64,000 bases of DNA from Madurella fahalii (GCA_029876055.1 CM056875.1:4179001-4243000); one strand, 5' to 3'; shown: positions 44,702 through 56,542, counted from the first letter of the stretch. The notes: generated by a model not told the origin, from the letters alone. Translations and numbers: made by a program.

Positions 44702-47133
44702 CTCTCTCGCCGCTCTTTTTCACACGCTGTCACTTCACTTCTCGCCTACGCAATTCTCTGCTGCTGCTGCTGCTGCTACTGTTGCTCGTCTTTGCTGGGC
44801 AGCGTTCGGCTTCTTCATGCTGCTAGCTGCTGCTGCCGTGATCGTCGCCAACCTCCCGGCGGGCTAACGTTGCGCGGCAGCCTCACCCCGAAGGCGAGGC
44901 GGGAGCCAAGTTTGGAGGGCCGAGCGAGTAACCCACGCCGTTGGCACGGCTCGGCAGTGTCCTTCCAATGCTCTCTCGCTGACGGCGGCTGTTTGTCCAA
45001 TGCAACTGCGGGGTACCTGTGTAGCCAAGGTTTGTGGTGTGGGCCGAGGTCGTGAGGGGTTTCGGGGCTTTGATGGTGCAACGGCGATGGGCGGGGTTAG
45101 GTGCTCTTGGCTTGCCTTTGGGCCGCTGGGGCAAGGAAGGAAAAGAGCCCTGCATGCCTACACCGTGCGGCATTACTGTGCTGCTCTGTGCCCCCAAGTA
45201 CCTCCCCCAACAGAGCGTTTTGGCCAATCCCACTGGCGGGTCCTGAAGAGAGCAAAAAGCCCGGCAGACGCGAGCCACCTGGACCAGCCCATCACAGCCG
45301 CATGTCATGCCGTCCGTTCGAGCTTATCCGATCTCCAGCTGCGGGCGCGTTTTGCAACGAATATGACAGAGCCAGATACAAGCCCAATCACATCTCCAAA
45401 CCACCATCCGAAGCCCCCGACCGCTTCGGAAACCTCGGGTCAGCCGCCGATAGCTCTCGGGGGCTTCGTCCACATTGCCATCTACCCGTTAACCATATTT
45501 GCACTTAGCTAAGCAGGACATTCCCGTACTCTGGCCCATTCGTCTCATCTTGCGTCGTCCGTGACGTGTAATCTTTCTCTCGCCTCGCTTCTTGCTTGGT
45601 TAGGGGCCGGCACTTCGACGGCATATACGGCGGCGGACCGATGCGATCTCGTCCCCAAGCAGCAGATACGCTCGCCCACGTGGCCCGCCAGAAGCCGAAC
45701 AGGCGGCTATGCTTGCATACCTTACCTTACCTACCTGCATACACGTACATTGAACCCTTACACTACGTCCCCCGGCCGTTTCGGGACGCGGCAACCGTTG
45801 CCGTCTAGAAGGGAAATCTCCTTCTAGATGTTTCAAGTTGATCTGTCGAGTGCCATGGTTGCTACGCTGTCTGCGGCTCACACATTAAACCAATGCATTT
45901 GCATTTTTTTAAGTTTTAATATTATTATTATTATTATTGTCATTTTTTTTTTCTTGGGGGGGGGGGGGGGGGGGGGGTCAACTTGGCTTCCTCGCATCTT
46001 TCACCCTTTATCGAATTTCTAGCCGGCCAGATTCCCCCCCCCCCCCCCCAACCTCTTCACTTCAACTTTGAGGGAGCGGGATAATTCATGCCGAGCTTCT
46101 TGCCAAAATGGATACTCAGCACAGAGTGTGGTAAGATGTTGCTGACACGACAGAGTCACACTCAAGGGCAGGCCGACGGCCCCGTGAATGAATCGTGATG
46201 ATGTTGGCCATGTTGTGCGACTTACAAATCGCCCCCCTTACCCCCTCTTTCGGGCCGTTCTCTGCCTGCGCCTCTCGGGATTTCGGTAACCTCATCCACC
46301 CAGCCGTCCTTTTCGCTCGAGGTTTCCATGGTCCCATGCAACCCACCGATGGCAGCTCCTTCCAACATGCCGTGGACGGCCATGCTCGTGTAACCCCATA
46401 GCTGACCGGTTAAAGCTTGCATTGACCGTCAACAGACTCTAGGGTGCAGACCTCGTGCGGTCACGGGTCGGTGTTCTATAGGGTTAACTGACCTGGCTTG
46501 GATGGGTTACACTCAGATATCGGGCTGCTGGTTTTCCCTGGGTATAAGTTGAGTGAACTCGGTGGCGGCTCTGGACGGTTGGTATCAAATCAAAACTGAG
46601 TTTATTTTTGGGGCAAGTCAAGAGAAACCTCCCATGGTATCATACCAAAACCGAGTTAACCAAGGGACCCAACGTCGGGCTTCCAAGGACCAAGAGTCGA
46701 AGAGTAAGAAAGGGCCCAGATGGGGAAAGAAAGAATTGAAATGGATAGACAAAGGGAAAAAAAAAAAAAAAAAAAAAGGGAACGAAAGAAAAAGAAGAGA
46801 GAAAGGGAAGAGGTACAGGCAAACTCAACACCCCGACGAGCCGGGTATTTTTGCCCCGGTTGTACCCGCCAGGAAAGAAAACCTTCATCCCAAGGAACAT
46901 GCTGGTTATTCAACCCTTCCCTGTCTTGAGATCTTATGCCGTATGAGAATCCAACTCGTAATATGTCCCAAAATCCCCAGATGTTGTAAAGATTCTATAC
47001 AAGAAATGGCCCCACCCAGCAACTCGCTCCAGTTTTTCATCTGAGACGCGGGGGAGAAACGATTTAGAGCAGTCGCGCCCACCCACCCCCGACGAAGGGG
47101 GAGGAGGAGGAGGTAGAGATCAGCATAGCCCTC
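44702..47133. other. Intergenic, 2.4 kb
   Basis: No firm gene. It holds the ATG5 promoter side and the 3' side of the 1414-residue protein gene. It includes a 49-codon frame with a hydrophobic end at 45363-45512, a run of 22 G (45956-45977) facing a run of 16 C (46034-46049), and an A-run at 46758-46777. Confidence 0.55.
45956..46049. repeat. G-run and C-run forming an inverted pair
   Basis: 22 consecutive G (45956-45977) are followed 56 bases later by 16 consecutive C (46034-46049). On a single strand these can pair as a long GC stem; the G-run alone could form quadruplex structure. Run length in the assembly may be unreliable. Confidence 0.8.
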
Positions 47134-50100
47134 TTACGAGCCATGCCGCACCGTGAGACTGGGCTTCCTCCGCCTCCCAAACATCTTTGAAATCCCATTC
47201 GCGTCATCCTGCTCCGCAGATCCCGGTCGCGCGAACTGGCTGTTCGGCCCAGACATGCCGGGCGGCGGGCCGGAGTTCTTTAGAAACTCGGCCAGGTCCG
47301 ACGTGGCGCGAGAGGGGACCGAAATCGCCTCGCGCGGCTCAAACTTTTTCATGAGCACCCGCCCTCCTCCGCCTGGTCCTCCTCCCATAGGAGGTCCGCC
47401 TCCACCACCCATCATCGCCGCCGCTTTGGAAGACGTCCTAGGCGGGGCATACTGATCCAGCCCCGGGGGTATGTTCACCTGGATGGGGATGTGGCCCCTC
47501 GCGGCGCTGGCCCGGCTGTTCAAGCTCCTCGACTCGGCCGCGGGGAGCTGCGATACCCTGGGGCTTGCGGGCCTGCTTCCCGCCTGTCCGCTATCCCGTT
47601 TCGTCAGTCTAGACATGAGGCTCGGCGCGCTTGCCTTCTTCTTGGGCTTGTTCCGCGCCTGGGATGTGTTGAACGGTTGTACGGGCGCCTCCGGTGGCGG
47701 CGTGTAGTTGTTCAAAAAGTCAATGAGACTCTCTTCTTGCGTCTGCCCGCGTTTCTTGGGCTTTGGCATCAGGTCATCATCGTCCTCGTCGAGTTCCTCA
47801 TCGCTGACATCGATGGCGTAGGGATCCCGGACCCGCCTGGTCTTACGTTTCGGGATCGGCATGTCACCGTCTCCGGCCTCACCCGTTAGAGCCTTGCTCC
47901 TTGAAAGGAGAGCACTGTGGGAGTTGACCGACGACTGGACAGAAGGAGGTACCGAGAAATCGGTGACATTGGTAGAAGCCTGGCTGCTCCTGAACTCAAT
48001 GTCGCGTAACTGGGCGTCGACAGCTTTGCCCCCAACCGCGGCAGACATCTGGTCCGAGTCCATCGTAGTCCGGAAGGGAGCAACAGCCCTCGGAATACGT
48101 GGGTTACCCGATGTGCTTGGCGGCCCCCGCCGGATGAAGTCAATCAAGTCCGAATTATCATCCTTGTAATCGACGGCGGCATCGCGAGCCTGGAGCTTTG
48201 GCCGATTAGCGTTGCTGGCCGTTGTGGACGGCCGACTCGGCTCTGTAATGGGCTTTGATAAAACGCTGGGGTTCCGCGGCCCAGTTTGTCCCGACGAAGC
48301 GCTGGCGGAAGCCGCCCGGCCGCCACTGGGACCGGTCGAGCGGATAAACTCTGCGAATTCGGTAAGGGATTCACGAGGCAACCTGGCGTCTCTTGGTTGA
48401 GGGCCATTCGCGGTGCGTGGCTTTGAGGGTAGAGGCGGGGTAGATCGTGGTACAACGCCGCCGTGCTTGCCTGTGCCGGTCGAGACGTTCCGGTTGCCGT
48501 GGTGCGTCTCGGAAACGGTGCGTGGCCCGGATCCCGTCGGTCGGTGGGCTGGAGCCGACATCTTCAGTTCGCTCGTTCGAGCAACCGATGACGAACGAGA
48601 TCGGTCTCCGTTTTGACGAGTGTCTTCGCTCTTCCGCGTCTTGACTGATACTACTGGGCTACTAGGGGCGATCGGCCGTGTTGACTGAGATCGCAGCGGA
48701 AATCGCCAGGTTAGGTCTGACGAAACAATACGTCATTGAGGGGGGAATTGCACTTACGTCGATGTCGCGCATGCTCTCAGGGGTCAGCGTGTATTGAATG
48801 GTTTGGTCGCTCTGGATAAGTTCCTCAAAGTCCCGCACGACATCAATACGAGCTTGCATGCCCTCCTCCGAGGTTCTTACAGCCTTTATCTTGGTTGACG
48901 AAGGGGAACCGGACGGATGTTGCTGCCGGGGTTGCCCAGCCGCCGGTTCATGGGGCCGGTACGAGGATGGGGCAGATGGGCTGCCGCCGCGGGCATGTTC
49001 TACAGACACTTGACCGATCGTGGCTGGCTGGCGATGAGCGGAGGTGTTTGCAGCAGCTTGCCTTCCTGCGTTTCGCTCGGGAAGAGTAGGAGGCTGCGGA
49101 AATCGGTATCTCTGGGTCCCCGTCCGGGGTCGTTCGTCAACTTCTCTCCCCTCAGGCAGCACTGGCATCGATTCGATAAAGAAGGTGCCGCTGGTCGTCG
49201 ACGCCGTCGATGCTGGGGACGATGTCGCGGGCAATATCGTAATTTTCGTCCGAAGCTTAGGAGGTGTTGAAGGCGCAGGTGTGTGGTCAGCTCTGACAGG
49301 ACCTACCGGCCCAGGTCCTTGTGTAGTGGTTTCGGCTGGTTCGTGCTGCTCGCTGGATGCTGGCTCCGGAATGGTGGGTAGGCCGGCTCCCGTTTGGCTG
49401 GCAGGGGTTGCCGGGCTGACAGGTGACACGGTATATCCGTTCTCAGCAGTTTCCTCCGTCTCAGAAACAGATGCGGTTGGTGCTGGCCCTGATTTGTTGC
49501 CATAATTGACGGTTAACCGGCTCCCCGAGGCGCTGTCTGGAGAATGACGTGGCCGGTCCTCTGGGATCGGGGGGGTACCTGTACCGCTGGTACGCGAGGG
49601 ACTCGCCTGGCGAATTGACTCGACCACAACCACAGAATTGCGTTGTGGCCCAACAACCGGGCTGCGGGGGCTGGTAACATCGATCAAGCGCGCAGAATGA
49701 ATACTAGGTGTCCTGACTGGCAAGTTGGTGTTAATCGCACTCGGCTTGCCATGATCCGATGATGCGCCCGACGGACTCCGGCCCAAGATGGAAACCCTCG
49801 AGGACCTGATGATCCGCGGCTCCTCGACAGACACCTCGTCATCATCGTCATCATCCATCTCATCCTGTTCCGTGTCGTCGGTAGTACTCGGCGCATGTTC
49901 AGTGGGAACAAGGTCGAATCTGCGCGACGTCGGCCTATTCTCCTCGTCTCCTGCATCGGATGCCACGTCCAATACAACCTCGGGCGTACCAGCGCCCGAG
50001 GTTGGCGAGTTCTCAGCGGAGTCCAAAGTAGTCTGCTCGGCCTGCTGGGCGCCGGTAGGCGAGACATAACGGACTGCGGCAAGAGTTGGTACTGAATTTG

Positions 50101-51451
50101 AGCGTTTCCTAGGGGCAGAAGCAGGGCTAAGTACTCGAGATGAAGTAGACGTCGGAAGCCCAAGCGCTCCGCTCAGGGGCAGTATCATCAGGCTCTTTGG
50201 CCGGGCTGGCCTAGTCTCTTGTTCGATATCGTCCTCATCAGCCTCGTCATCGCTGCAGAGCGCAAGGCCAGGCACCTCTATCTCGGCAACGTCGTCCGGC
50301 CCCATCGGCAGGGGAATGCCTGCAGCAACCAAATACTCTTCCTGGGGCTCCTCCGCTTGGCTCCCCTCTTTTTGGGTCTCGGCGTCGTTCTTCTCCATTT
50401 CGGGCTCGGGTTCGGGTTCGGGAACGGTGGCGGGGACAGCGATCTCGGCAGCGCTGCTCGGCGAGCGCATGTGGCCACCGGCACCGCGCATTGAGTCTGC
50501 AGAATAGGACCGCGTCAGGCGGTCCATGGAGCTGATTGCCGGGGACCGGATCTTCTTCTTCCACGCTCTCCACAATCGGCCTAGCGTCCGGTCGAGGGCG
50601 ACACGCTCCATGTCGAGCTCCTCGACAATGATCCTGTCGGCGACACCAGTAGGACTGCGAGCGCCCTCCTTGAGCTCCTTCTCGTACTTCAAGCGCATCC
50701 GGTGGTATGCGGCTTGGCCAGCGACAACCAGGGCCTGTTCGCCCATGAATTCCAGGATGGATGTCAAGAAGATGGCCACGGCCGGAGAGACGGCCTCAGA
50801 CAGACGGTCGTCCAGCCCCGCATCGAGATGACCCTGCTCCATGTAGTAGTCCTCGTCCTCCTCTTCCATGTCTCCAAGCGAAGAGTACACCATGCAACGG
50901 AGGCGCGTTCGCTTCCAGGCCAATTCCAGGTCCCAATCTGCCGGCGACGAGGGATCCCGCGCATGCGCCTGGGCGCTGTCTTCGTCGTCCCCCCCAAGGT
51001 ACTCCCGCAGCTCCTCATCCGCCTGGTTAATGGCGTCTTTGGCGAGCTTCGGCTTGAGGACCTCGGACACGGCTGGACGCAGTGCAGACAGGGTGGTGGA
51101 GCGCGAGACGGAGAGGAAGTTGAAGAGCAGCTGGTCTAGAAAATTGTTGACCAGCTGTAACGCGGCGGGTGAGACGGTTACCGCGTCGCCCGACGGTTCG
51201 ATTCCGTGCTGGTCGTACCACGTCTCGGCGTGGCTGTCGTGGTCGTTAGTGACGATCTGCGAGGCGGCCGAGGCCGCGATGAAAGCGGCCTCGGGTGATA
51301 CTGCCAGCGGAGGCGACATCAGGCTGTGTGCGACAGTCGACGGCCTGTCGCTGGATATGCTCTGAGTCCGCGACCGCGACGGCATCCTTTGGAGGGGAGA
51401 AGCTACGCCCGACGAGGGGCGGGACGCGGCCGAGTCTAAAGAGGACGCCAT
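47134..51451 (-). CDS. Large disordered fungal protein with helical N-terminus and four LxxF(I/L)-GPP-type motifs
   Basis: Function not recognised. Two exons, 51451-48758 and 48684-47134, joined by a 73-nt intron (GTAAGT, CTAAC), give 1414 residues in one frame. An ATG-started 475-codon frame in the second exon would wrongly be called as a separate gene. Residues about 85-330 are helical: an LVNNFLDQLLFNFLSVSRST segment and AVAIFLTSILEFMGEQALVV look like paired histone-fold-type helices, which is only a guess. The rest is Ser/Pro/Glu-rich and disordered, with long acidic runs. The C-terminal third carries four related short motifs near residues 1005, 1077, 1217 and 1361, for example DLIDFIRRGPP and DLAEFLKNSGPPPG. 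A Gly/Met-rich stretch lies near residue 1325. Probably a scaffold. Confidence 0.82.
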
Positions 51452-54337
51452 GGGTGGCAGAGACGCCGGGTCCGGCGCAGTCCCCGAGAGCGGACCCCGC
51501 AGCTCTCTCTCTCTCTTTGCCGTCCTCGTGCAGGGACGTCACCTAATTCGGTGCAGTCGGCGTGCGTGGCAGGGCAGGGCCAGCGCCGTGCATCCGAATT
51601 TATTCTTCTTTCCGATGTCCAGATCTTTCGAATGCGGGCGGCCGGCCAGCCGGCCAGGGGCGGTGAAGCACTGTTATTACTAGGGACTAGGGAGCTGCGG
51701 CAAGGTAACGGGTGCTCGACTTAGATCTAACGGGGGCTGCGACGGCAATCTAGAAAAGTCTCTTGTCAGTCGATTCGCTTGCGAGATTGCGAGCGCGGCG
51801 TAGCTGAAACAAAGGCGACGCTGGAGGCACGACCGAACAGGCAGGCGGGAAGCAGACTCGCAGTGTAAATGACAAGAACAAAGTGCTCCAAGTGGCCCTC
51901 AGAGAGAGCGGGCTGCGGGTAAGTGGCACATCATGCATTGCGCGGTCTGACAGTCGCAACGACGGGCAAGCGAGAAGTTACACACAGCACCGAGCCATGT
52001 CAGCAACTACTACCTCGTCTGGTCCGGCACCCAGGTAGGCAGTGCCGGCGCGAGCTGTAAGGCAGTCCGCATCGGAACCCGGCTGCGCAGGCGCGGCGTC
52101 ACTGGGCAAAGTCCGCGTGGGCAATTGGACGAGCCAAGGCAAGCACCCGCGGAGCAAGAGAGCAGTAATATTGGAAAATCACAGCTTCCCAACGGCTGCC
52201 CACGACGAGTAGCACGGCGCAATGCGGCCGGGCGCAGGCGTCGATAAAACTGAGATGGGAAGGATCCCTTTACCAAACACGCAGTGGGACGAGAGAAAAC
52301 ATCGGACGCACCTGGCAGGGTGAATCCCTACTGTCGGGAGCAGTTCAATTCAGCCAGCGCAATCGCAGGCTGGGGACGAGCAACGATAGGTCCGCGTACG
52401 GAGACGACGGCGTTCGGTTGGTGTTGCACGTCAAACGAGTCGATTCGGCGCAGTGAGGCAGGCAGGCCACTGGCACAGCAGTACTTGATCCAACGAAATC
52501 GCCCCGTCTGGGCCGACAAGATGCGGCACGCGGTGCAGAATGTCTGAAGTTGAAGTGATGGAATTGGGACTCGGGGAGAAATTTCCAGCCGATCTTGCTC
52601 GGGGTGGCATCGACGGTTTTGCTCCTTTTCCCCTCCTGCTATTTTTTTCTTCTTTATTTTATTTTATTTTTTTTTTCTTTTGCTTCATGAACGCCAGGGT
52701 CCCTACATGATTGGCATCCCTTACCCCCAGAGCGGTCTAGTGGGGAAATGGAAAGGGGTTCCATGGAGTGTTTCTTGGGCGGGTTCCCGGTTGTTTGAGC
52801 AGCCTGCTACGGGCAGATCCCTTCCCATGCGTGGGCACATGGCCCCCTGCCTTGTGCACGTTAGCGTTGATCCCCGGAAAATGTGGCTGCAGGTTCGTGG
52901 TGGACATGCAGGACATTTTCGATAGATTGAAAAGCGTCTTGTCTCCTGTGGGTGAATCTAAAATGGATCTCGGTACGCGCGCAGAAGCGGTATCGCCGGG
53001 TCATCAGGTAGCTACGTATACAGCTGGTGTTCGTTTCGCTTGTGTTGGCTTCGTCCTCTGCTGCTCTGTGGCATCTCGTGGCACGGGAAATTCGGACGGG
53101 GACAAAGTGGGCCACCAGACAGAGGTGGGTTCGGTGCAGACAACCGGCATCCACCTCCAACGCCCCACTGAATTTTGCGTTTGGCGGGTCCCGTCCTCCA
53201 GGCCATCTCGGCATCGAGGAGAAATCGTGAGCTGGAACCGGTCACTGCGATTTGGAAGTTAAGAATAGATCGGGGTTTTAACACGATGGGTAAGGTACTA
53301 CCTGCCCTTCCCCTGCCAGGCCCTCCGCCACTACATATAAACTTCCCGAAGCGGCCACGGCGCCCCGACATTGGACACACATACACGTATAGAGACCCCA
53401 GGGCTGTGTAAATATAATGGAAGTGGAGGTTACACAGCGCAGGGGCCTGACATCGCCATGAAAATGCGGGGCATGAGTCTTGCAGTTCTGTGCGCGCCTC
53501 GGCACCCTCTTCTCGTTGGCTCGCTGACACACATAGACATAGTATGCACACACACAAAAGAGTCATTCCGCTCTCGCGCCTGGGCTTTCGATCGGGTACC
53601 ACACACACCACGGGTTCTCAAAAAACCACACGTGTAGTATGCCCCATCCGCTGTCGTACACGGGACAAGTCGAAGGCGCAACAGAACGCCGATCGCCGGC
53701 TTGCTTACTTCCGCTCCGAGAAGAGCAGGGTCCCACGCAAATCCCGCCGTGATTGATGTGCTGCACAGGCACAAACGCGATGAGACATAGAGCAGACATT
53801 AGGCGAGGTGCCGGACCAGCCATACACTCCGCTTGCGCCCGAAACAAATCATCCCGTCAACTCGTCTTGCCGTCTTTTGCTGTCTCTTGCAAATCAGTCA
53901 CCACCTCGGCTCACGCCTTACATATTAGTACACTACTACGTCGGGGTTTGTGAAAGCGGCTTGAGATAGCAGTGGCAGTTATGGTGGTGCTGAGGGAGGA
54001 GCTTCTATGCTTTTAGCCGGACAACATTTAACCAACCTGATCGACGACGGTGTGCTGTGAATCCCGAACCCCTCAGGGGGAAGCCTCTGTGTGCCGTTGA
54101 CACATCTCTCATCATAGCTTTGCTCTCCGACGGACGGGAACCTCCATGTCGCTTGATTGCCGCAGACCAAATATACGGTATACAGAACCCTAACCCCATC
54201 GCCAGCTGGTAAAAAGAGTCTCGATGACGACCCTAAAGCTAACCCGCACGGGAGGAGAGGGAGGGAAGGAGTGTGAGTTGGTATCCATTCTCAAGTGTCA
54301 TGTTCATTTATTTTGAGAAGCTCCCCCCGTTTCCATT
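51452..54337. other. Intergenic region upstream of the large scaffold-like gene
   Basis: About 2.9 kb with no supported gene. It carries the promoter side of the 1414-residue protein and a T-rich tract at 52645-52680. The longest frames (up to ~200 codons at 53012-53611) show no protein-like composition or motif. Confidence 0.55.
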
Positions 54338-54600
54338 CTAAACCGGCCCCAATTCCTGTTCCCTGAACCCGTCCAGCGTCTCGGGCCCTGAAAGTGCCCT
54401 GACGATGTAGGGCAGGTTATCCCCTACGTGCAGCTCAGTAGGTAAGCGGTGAATAAACTGTTTCCAACTCGTCCTGTATCCTCCCTGTGACGGATATTTC
54501 AGCGTCCTCTTGAGGACGGGAATTACTCGAGCAGTAGTGTCTTGGTTCCGGACTTCACTCCAGAGCCCGGATGTAACTGTTCGCAGCGCAGCTTTACCTT
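54338..54600 (-). pseudogene. Decayed copy of the 3' end of the secreted-protein gene
   Basis: Read on the minus strand, this stretch aligns by eye with the end of the gene at 55593-56333. Shared strings include CCAAGACA, GGAA/GCAGTT, CTGCAC...GGGGAT, GACCTG/AACCTG and GGGCACTTTC. The similarity continues past the intact gene's stop codon, so it is DNA duplication and not chance coding likeness. In the frame that matches the intact protein, this copy has early stops and a 38-nt insertion, and the Cys residues are lost. Many differences are C/T or G/A changes, as repeat-induced point mutation would leave, though I could not count them exactly. The copy lies about 1 kb downstream in the same orientation. 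Confidence 0.55.
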
Positions 54601-55592
54601 AGAGAAGCCGGGTCATGCGTTATAATAACGAAATCTAACCTCCCATCTATCCTTATCAACCCTAATATAATGTTAAGGACACACGCATCTACACTCAAAT
54701 ACCTGTCAAACCCCTGGGAGTGAGAGGGAAGGGCTGAAGGACAAGAAACAACCGGACAGACAGGCAATTAGAGCAGCAAGTCCCCAGGCCCCAGATGAGC
54801 TAAAGATAACGTGTGTAAAGAGATTTCCCTCCGAGCGGACGGAGAGCATCATTCACGCAAAAGAAGCCCTCGGGTATGTCGAGCAAAGGGTATGGTCATC
54901 CTGTCCCCCGCATGGCTCGGTCACCGAGGAGGGGCCGTGGTGAGCCCCGATTCTTGATCGGAGGGCTTCGGTGTCTTGGGACTGGATTCTCCGACTCACA
55001 ATACAATGATCGTCATCTCAGGCGTAACATGGGTTTGGATGTTGACGACCTCCTTCTTATGTTTAAGTCTGACGGACCAACGACTTAGTTATTGGGTGAG
55101 GATGGGGCGGCTTTGTCGGGGATCTCGGAGGTGGTGGATACTCTGGGCGACAATTCCATCCCAAAAGCGCTCATTTTTTAAGCTACGGATTGGAAAAGTC
55201 GTCGTAGTTTAAAGAAGAGTGGAGAAGGGAAGTCAAGTTGTAGGTCACGGGTGGGATGCGGTCAAGTGGAGTGTGGCAAAGATTCTTGATCTTGAGTGAA
55301 GTCACTGAAGAACTCAGTGACGTTACTAATTACGGTAATGGCAGACCCATATTACCCTCCCAAACTGTGACAAGACTTGTGATCGTGATCACAAAAGTAC
55401 AGAAGGAACTCCATGAAGGCCACAAACTGAAACAGACACATGACGCCATTACAAAAACCCCTAAGTATTTCCTAGCACTCCCAAAGTTCCACCCCAAAGT
55501 CCCTCCCCCAGTTCTATTCCCGTCCGAACCCCTCCCCTAATTCCGCACACCCGAGTTTTCCCCGGCCAGTGCCTTGGGCTTCGAAAGTGCCC
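54601..55592. other. Spacer between relic copy and intact secreted-protein gene
   Basis: AT-rich near 54610-54700, otherwise ordinary. No gene seen. I could not recognise further parts of the duplicated gene here. Confidence 0.5.
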
Positions 55593-56333
55593 CTATGACG
55601 TGGCGCAGGTCAATCCCCATGTGCAGTTGGGCGGTGGGCGGACGAACTGCTTCCACCAGTCCGACCCGTCTGGCAAGACCGGCGTCATTGTCTTGGATTC
55701 GCAGGTGAATCCAATCGAGCACTTGGGCAGGAAGTTGATGCCCACGGAGATCTGCCTAGGCATGGGAGCTGCCTGTGCCGCGCGTTTGTATCCTCCGCCG
55801 CCGCCGCCGCCGCCCGGCTTACCGTTGTCGGGCTTGTCGGGCTTGCCGGGTTTGTCTGGCTTGCCGGGTTGGCCGGGTTGGCCGGGTTTACCACCACCAC
55901 CGCCGCCGCCGCCGCCGGGCTTGCCGCCTCCGGGCTTCTTGCCGCCGCACTTTCCCTTTCCCTTTCCGTTCTTGTCGTGATCCGAGTCCGAATCCGAGTC
56001 CGAGTCTGAGTCGGACGAACAAGAGTCGGAGTCTGAGCCACCGCGCTTGTCGACGGCGTTGGCGGCCTCGCCGGTCATGAACATGGATTTGAATACGTCC
56101 AGTTCACAAGTCTCACCCTCCCCGCAGGACGGGTCCACCATCTGGTCTAACAATGCTGCCACAATGGACGCCGGCACGTCGCCGGAAGCGACGAGTTTGG
56201 TCTCCCGGCGGCCGAGGATTCCGTTGACCTCCTCGGCCGCGCTGGCACTGTTGACCCCGTTGACGGGGATGGCAGAAGATAGAGCCGCACCCAGAAGGGT
56301 CATGCCAGCGGCCAACACGTTTGTCCACTTCAT
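55593..56333 (-). CDS. Small secreted Ser-Asp/Gly-Pro-rich protein with Kex2-type sites
   Basis: No family recognised. Single exon, 246 residues. Residues 1-21 form a signal peptide. A short helical region follows, then Lys-Arg at 96-97 before a Ser-Asp repeat (about 99-119), a Gly/Lys tract and a collagen-like PGQPGKPDKP stretch, then poly-Gly. A second Lys-Arg at 183-184 precedes a compact end with four Cys (205, 211, 237, 243). These form two copies of C-x2-G-x-TC (CSIGFTC and CTWGLTC). Dibasic sites suggest Kex2 cleavage releasing a C-terminal peptide of about 62 residues, possibly disulfide-bonded; this is inference. The other frame at the 3' end is also open, but the paired Cys motifs support the frame chosen here. 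A TATA box lies 241 bases upstream. Confidence 0.72.
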   Translation of the reverse strand: MKWTNVLAAGMTLLGAALSSAIPVNGVNSASAAEEVNGILGRRETKLVASGDVPASIVAALLDQMVDPSCGEGETCELDVFKSMFMTGEAANAVDKRGGSDSDSCSSDSDSDSDSDSDHDKNGKGKGKCGGKKPGGGKPGGGGGGGGGKPGQPGQPGKPDKPGKPDKPDNGKPGGGGGGGGYKRAAQAAPMPRQISVGINFLPKCSIGFTCESKTMTPVLPDGSDWWKQFVRPPPNCTWGLTCATS

Positions 56334-56509
56334 GTTACGTTGGGCTGAGACGAGAAAGTGTGGTGAATAGTGGCGAGGAAGAGATGGCGGAGTGAGGTAA
56401 GTATGACGAAAGTGAAGCCGAATTAAGTGAAATAAGTGTGATGAATGGTGATGAGGTAGACTCAGGAATTTCTTGATGACTTCTGGTTTGCTCTGATGAA
56501 GTCGAGTGC

Positions 56510-56513
<4 letters not shown>

Positions 56514-56542
<29 letters not shown>
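56514..56542 (-). repeat. GA/CT microsatellite in the secreted-protein leader
   Basis: A run of GA units; on the transcribed minus strand it is a CT tract lying between the TATA box and the ATG. CT tracts near the start site are common in strongly expressed fungal genes. Confidence 0.85.

Noticed and set aside
47134..48561. Separate 475-residue gene starting at the ATG at 48561
   Set aside because: A good intron at 48685-48757 joins it in frame with the upstream 898-codon exon, and the text before this ATG is also protein-like.
51190..51215. tRNA-like B-box string (GGTTCGATTCC)
   Set aside because: It lies inside a coding exon and the flanks do not form tRNA arms.
53012..53611. 199-codon minus-strand frame
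   Set aside because: Composition is not protein-like, with no motif and no supporting splice pattern.
55537..55722. 61-codon frame as the true C-terminus of the secreted protein
   Set aside because: No intron joins it to the upstream coding part, and the chosen frame shows the duplicated C-x2-G-x-TC motif.
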